Origin: Moringa oleifera
Lineage: Eukaryota; Streptophyta; Magnoliopsida; Brassicales; Moringaceae
NCBI GenBank assembly: GCA_021397835.1
Contig: JAJFZO010000407.1
Coordinates: 1,364,001-1,428,000 of the forward strand
Direction of reading: 5' to 3'
DNA: 64,000 nucleotides
In this document: in pieces, positions 58,500-64,000 of the stretch
How positions within the stretch are numbered: position 1 is the first letter of the stretch
Layout: each line of letters opens with the position of its first letter
Translations under genes and position numbers: made by a program
The notes under the pieces: generated by a model
Told to the model about the DNA's origin: nothing
Database searches by the model: none
What the model saw: only the letters and a program-made list of their open reading frames with translations

Positions 58500-59752
58500 G
58501 CAACCCGTTACATCGTATCTAAATTTAATTACTTAGTAAATCTATGAAACCAGCTATAACTTTCTCATTTACAAAATAATCACCTCAACCCCAAAACTTC
58601 AATACTTTAAGTCAAGATTCGCGCAGCACTCCAATTTGTATTTTTATATTATCGAAGGCTTTTTTATTCCTTTCACTCCAAATACTCCAAAATATAAGAT
58701 GAAGAATCATTTTCATCAGTCTCTTCTATTCTAACCCACGTCCTTATCCAATTGATGCTAACAATTTTGATTCAAGTTCATGCATTAGCCAAGGATAGCT
58801 CTAACAACTTTAATAGTGCCCCTCAAATCTAGGTAATTCGTTTACAACTTCATAAAAATGAATGCAAGCTTTCCTATTCTTTACACAAAAAACATCGATT
58901 CACTATGGTCTTGCTTTTTTTCCTCAAATTATCAATCATTAGTATCTTCCTATTGCTTACATATTAGCACACCTTATCCTTTATATTATTAGTTGTTCTG
59001 ATATAATGTATTCTTGCCAAAAATCATTTTTTTTCTCAACCTTATAATTTTTGACATTTCTTCTAAACTAAACAACCCATGATCCTCCCATTGCATCATC
59101 CTTTTTATATTTGTTCATTCGAACCTGCTAAAGAGAACACAGTTGAAAATGCCTCCCTCAATGGTACCTCCCTACCCTACTTATCATGCTAGAATTTTAC
59201 TATGTCTCATTTGTTTACCTTGAACCTGATCTCCATTTTTAAATTCTCTCAACCTTTTCTAATTATCCTCCATACACCAAACCCATGTGTACCTTTAACA
59301 GTTTTGTTCATTTAACCTCCCTTCAACTCTCATACTTGTTTTTCACTATCCTCCTTCACAAAGCATCCTTTCAACCATGAACCTCCATGGCCACTTTTTC
59401 ATCAAGTTTTTATTGAAGATAGAAAGTCTTTAATCCTTAACCCTTAAATCTCGATGGGTTAAGCTGTTGTGCTCTATTTAACTAGATGGAATATATAGCA
59501 TTTCCCCATATTTTTCCACACAAATTTCCTTTGTAAAGCCTCTAGCTTGTTAGTTTTAACCTTTGGTATTAGAAAAATTAACATAAAGTATATTGGTAAG
59601 TTGGCAAGAGTGCTTTTGATTAGAGTAAGCTTACCAGCCCTAAACAAACACTATGTTTTCCATCCTTTTTAATTTCCTTATGAATCTCTTTGTTATCCCA
59701 TCTCATATAGTTGATTCCTTAAATCTCGCACCTAGTGGTAGGCTTAAAGATT

Positions 59753-60560
59753 TTATGGGATATTAACTAAATTTACTCTCATAAATACAACTAAGTCCTT
59801 TGCATTTTTTGCCTTTCCCACCAGAATAATTTTAGTTTTTCCAAAATTTATTTTCAATCTTGAAATTGTTTCAAAAATTAGTAAAATACCCTTAAATGTG
59901 ATTATTTGTTCTTCCACTATGCCACAAAATATTATGGTATCATCAACAAATAAAAGATGTGATACCATTAACTCATCATCATCTCTACCCACCTTAAAAC
60001 GCTCCAAAAGTTCCCTATTGATACTCTAAATAATAGCTTATCTAATGCCTTCATAACCAGTAAAAATAATAAAAGGGATAGTGGATCCCCTTGTCTAAGA
60101 TTCTTGGTTGAATTTAAAAAATTTATAAGGCTACCATTCACCATAATTGCATGTTAAGTGGTTGAAATGCACTAATAGATCCAGTTGCACTGTCTACTTC
60201 CATAACCTAGCTTCTTTAACATGTACATTAAAAAATCCTATAACACATGGTCAAAAACTTTCCCATATCAAATTTGTATACTATGCCTTTACTCCTTGAT
60301 TTTTTTTTTTTTTATTGTTTACAACCTCATTTACAATGAGTACTGCGTCTAAGATCTCCCTTCCTTTAACATTTTAAGTTGCACTAACTACTTCTTTAAC
60401 CACCAATCTCAAATTTTTTGCTAACCCCTTAGATAAAAGTTTATAGATGCATCCAAGTAGACTTATTAACCTATAATTCTTAACACTATTAACCCCTAGT
60501 TTCTCGCGGATTAGGATAATAAAAATTAAATTCAAAATTTTGATAAACTTTTCAAATCAT
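59753..60560 (-). pseudogene. LINE reverse transcriptase remnant
   Basis: In order on the minus strand: NYRLISLLGCIYKLLSKGLA, GRQILDAVLIVNEVV, FDMGKVFDHV with MYMLKKLGYGS, LRQGDPLSLLLFLLVMKALD, and SHLLFVDDTIIFCG followed by LKINFGKTKI. The catalytic box reads FVDD where F/YADD is usual. Several stops and frame shifts separate the motifs, so it cannot encode active RT. Confidence 0.85.
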
Positions 60561-61299
60561 TAGGACCCAATGCTTTGTCTCCATTACATTCTAGTAGTGC
60601 TTTTCAAATCACTTTTTCCCTAAACTAAAGTTCAATCATTTCCATTAGTTCAGTGTTAATTTGCTTGAAAGTTAACCCTTTTAATTTAGGTCTCCAACTC
60701 TCATTCTCCTCATATCAAATCTGTAGTATATGTTTCTTTTTATTTCTTTTTCATCCTCCAACTGTACTATGTCTATCTACGTCTTACTTATATAATTGCA
60801 TCTTTTGTATGCACTAATCATCTTATTAAAAAAAAAAATAGTATTCCTATCACTTGCCTTTAACACAACACCTTTGAATTCTGCCTTCATGATATGTTTT
60901 CTAACTTCATTAAATGCACCAATTTCTTATTAACTACAATTCTTCTCTCTTGTAACACTACACTATTCCCACCCTAATAACAATATTGTCAATCTATTGT
61001 AATTCATTTCATAACTTATTTTTCCTCTGTTCTAAGTTTTTCAATTATTCGTTTTCCCACTTTTTGATTTCAGCTTTAACCATCTTTATTTTCTTGTGAT
61101 GACAAAGCTTGCATTGCGTTTCACCTTTACTCCTTTCCACCAAGCCTTCACAAGTTCACCAAAACTATTTTTATGTAATTGATAATTTTTAAATCTAAAT
61201 GGGAAAAGGCCCCATTTAAAGTCTTCCACCACTAGCATTATAGGATTCATAGTCAATAGTTGTTCTAGGTAATAGTAATTATTACATGCATGAAAAATT

Positions 61300-61925
61300 G
61301 ACTTCCCAACTGTTAGAAACTAGGAACTTATCCAACTGAGATATGAATGGATTATCTCTCATATTGAACCAAGTAAATGTTCCACTAGTCAATGATAAGT
61401 CCTTAATTTGAGTTCCAACATAATCTCTCTAAATTCATTAGAATAGTCTCATACGCTTCTAATTCCTATTCTTTCACGTGGATATAACACCACATTGAAG
61501 TCACCCCTTATCACCTCTGGTAGTCCTCTATATTTCCTCTAACATTCTCTTATCTGCTCCTATAGTGTGTGTCTTTTCGCCTTTATGTTGCTCCCATATA
61601 GTTTAGTATAACCTATTCTATCCCCTTATTTTCCATTAGGAAAAAATAAGATAAGGATATCATCCCTATCCAACTCTCTTTCAGTCTTCCTATCTTTCAA
61701 TTCCAATAGATCAAGATTCTCCCTAAATACTTTTGTGCTGGCTTTACCTCTTATTCGACATTTCATGTACCCATAGACTTTTTATTACCCTTAGGATCAT
61801 TTATTTTTGTCTTTTATACACATATAATGTTCACCTTTTATTTATTGATTGATTGCTTGATACAAGCCCTCCTATCCACATTTTTCAAGCCCCTCATGTT
61901 CAAGGTCAATATCTTAAACACCATT
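61300..61925 (-). pseudogene. LINE apurinic-type endonuclease remnant
   Basis: The minus strand shows KILTLNMRGLKNVDRRACIK (about 61920-61861), the start of an EEP-family endonuclease, and GDFNVVLYPRERI (about 61505-61467), its Asn-containing active-site motif. Frames are broken between them. Confidence 0.78.
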
Positions 61926-63500
61926 TACATAATGATTTCTTAAGCTTTTTAAGAGCTCAATTCTCATATCCTTCCCTGTAAACTCCTTTTCATAATTAAT
62001 CTCAAACTTTATCCTCCTTATTTCTCTATTGATACTTTTACAGTTGTTCTTTTTACTAAATTTTTTTCTTATAGGTGAGTGTTTATACCATCATTTCTTC
62101 TTTATTTTCATAAACAATGCTATCATTTCTTCCTGCAGACCCTCAAAACTAAGATCAAGCAACTTACAGATCTTTTTTAGCAAGACCCCTCCTATTAGGC
62201 TCTTTTAACTCTGGTAGTCTTGGTTTTAGTAAAATTCCTTCGTTTTTATTGCTTTCACCCATATCTTTTACCTCATCACTACATACTGCTAGTGAGGTGA
62301 TCGGCAAGCCATACCTGGCATTATTCCCATCTCAAATCCCACAATCGATACTTAAATTAAAATTTTAAAATTCTCAAAAGAGTTGCATACCTCAATTGCT
62401 AAGATTTCTCCTTCCTTATAGTCATCGCTAAGTGCTCGCTTGTCAATCTCCTCTAGATTCAGATTTGACTATGTCTTCGTTAAAAGATTGACGTCGATTG
62501 ACCAAACTCCTTTGATCTCTGCTTTATAACTAAACATAGCTTCTCTTGATGTTAATGTGACACTCACTACCTTGCTTGCTTTCTCGTTGACCTTAGAGCA
62601 CAAAGTATGTTGCCCGTTGTACACTTTCCAAACATTAGTCTTCATAACCCAACTTAAGAGACAACTTAATTCCATTGGGTTCAACATTATCACTTATTTT
62701 CTTCCAATAGTTCTAGCCTATATCCCCTTAATAATTGTAGCAAGCCCATATCATTTCCATCTCAGTTCTTTTCCAAGCCTACAGTCATTTTGAAACAGGT
62801 TGAGCCTAGCCTAACGCTGTTACAATTTTCACCAACAAAACCATTTGTTGACTTGGGCTTCCAACTAATGATTGAACTAGGGCCTAGGCACAAGTTTAGA
62901 TTTTGATTCGACTTTATTGTCTTTTTCACCAAACTAATCAACCTAAGATCCCCTACAACTTTACTATTTTGGGTATTCCCATCTTTGATTCCTACCTCTT
63001 TTCATGTCTTCTCACCATCCTTCGATCTCCTTCTATGTGTCGATCTATCTTCAATCTACCACCCCACAATATAGGCATACAATAGTATCTTGTTTTGTCC
63101 TGCCTGTATATTTCTAGTTTCTCTTTACTGCATCCTTAGCTAACCTCTTCCTCTTACTCATGCATTTTTCTTTAGACATTCTAGTTTTTTAAGACTCTCT
63201 TTCTCTTTTTCTCCATCTAAAATCTTTATTATTACATAATGTATATATGGATCTCTTTTTTTCTTTGCAAATTTTAGTCAATCTAAGAACTTTCCTTTTG
63301 CATTCAACCTAATTAAAGCCATTAAGACTTTGTTACTCACTCTCTTTTTTTTCTCAACCACCCGATTCTCTTTGTCACCATTAAATTTTTCATCAAGAAT
63401 TAAAACCACTTCATATAATCCTTAGTCAAATATTGGAAAACCTGCTTACCTCTGCTTTCTTTGGTAATCCTCAAGCCTCTATCATTTTCTCCTCCATGAA

Positions 63501-64000
63501 ATTTAAAATTTTTCCTTTTGATCTTAATAACGTAGGTCATTAGCCTTTCTTCATGCAATTTCTCTCCATACAACATAGATCATACAAAAGTTCATTTCTT
63601 TTATGTGATATCTCAATTGCTACTTTATCATGTCACATTGAAAATTTCAAATTGATGTGGTGTCACTTATATTATTACTTTATCAGTACAGTTCAGTCTA
63701 AAAAATAGAAATTTTAGATAAAGATCTACTTTATCATCATTTTCTTTCCTTCTTTTCTTACTTTTATAGATTCATCCATAAAAAAAGATACTCAAAATTA
63801 CTATGTGATACAAATGATGAAAGATATTAATTCATGTTAATCTAAAAGCTTTCATATAGCTCTTATTCAATTTGATGATTCATTTGAAATATAAAAACTA
63901 ACTTTAAGTATTAAATTTTGAAAAAAATTTTTATGAAAAATAATTTAAATTAATAATTTATATTATTTTAACACTTTTTAGCTATTTTTAAATCAAAATA
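63501..64000. other. AT-rich window edge
   Basis: No gene recognised. It may include the 5' end of the LINE. Confidence 0.4.

Larger units (their letters stand above)
58500..63500 (-). mobile_element. Decayed LINE (L1-type) retrotransposon
   Basis: A minus-strand non-LTR retrotransposon remnant. In 5' to 3' order on the minus strand one can read endonuclease pieces (61.9-61.4 kb), reverse transcriptase pieces (60.6-59.7 kb) and a diverged C-terminal part to about 58.5 kb. Sequence from 62 to 63.5 kb may be ORF1, but I cannot place a motif in it. Many stops and shifts; boundaries are approximate, and I found no clear target-site duplication or A-tail. Confidence 0.75.

Noticed and set aside
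1..64000. CRISPR array, operon, ribosome binding sites, plasmid origin
   Set aside because: Spliced plant nuclear DNA; no regularly spaced identical repeats with unique spacers were seen.

Overview
This window is nuclear DNA of a flowering plant, almost certainly a eudicot. Coding exons are split by GT-AG introns (plus one GC-AG intron), the spacer DNA is very AT-rich, and the recognisable products are plant-typical: F-box/DUF295 proteins, a PPR-DYW remnant, BIC1, a plant syntaxin-6-like protein. Intergenic DNA carries LINE, Ty1/copia and probable CACTA debris. I cannot name the species from the sequence alone.

Layout. 1-4.5 kb: AT-rich spacer with a small minisatellite. 4.5-8.3 kb (-): five-exon gene for a tail-anchored syntaxin-6-N-terminal-like protein (384 aa). 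10.1-11.2 kb (-): a patchwork of dead gene pieces (GNA1, a DYW tail and a PPR segment in scrambled order, with a 44-bp direct repeat at two joints). 12.0-14.6 kb: decayed copies of the syntaxin gene's exon 2/intron 1. 13.7-35.8 kb: a tandem array of three F-box/DUF295 (KIB-like) genes, each 366 aa, each with a 5'-UTR intron, separated by ghost blocks of lost units, an exon-less copy of the ISCA2 locus, two copia remnants and a probable CACTA end with a minisatellite. 36.3-56.9 kb: a housekeeping block with ISCA2 (+, mitochondrial Fe-S assembly), RPL10A (-, 60S ribosome), QCR9 (-, respiratory complex III), CIA1 (+, cytosolic Fe-S assembly; one-base deletion in exon 1) and BIC1 (-, cryptochrome inhibitor). 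58.5-63.5 kb: a decayed LINE on the minus strand, with endonuclease and reverse-transcriptase pieces.

How the genes relate. There is no operon logic here. Two Fe-S assembly genes for different compartments (ISCA2, CIA1) and a subunit of an Fe-S-containing respiratory complex (QCR9) lie within 20 kb, which may be chance. QCR9 and BIC1 are neighbours in Arabidopsis as I recall it (At3g52730/At3g52740), so their linkage here, with CIA1 between them, looks like conserved microsynteny. The most dynamic part is the F-box array, where repeated unit duplication, unit loss and capture of neighbouring non-coding DNA can be read from the sequence.
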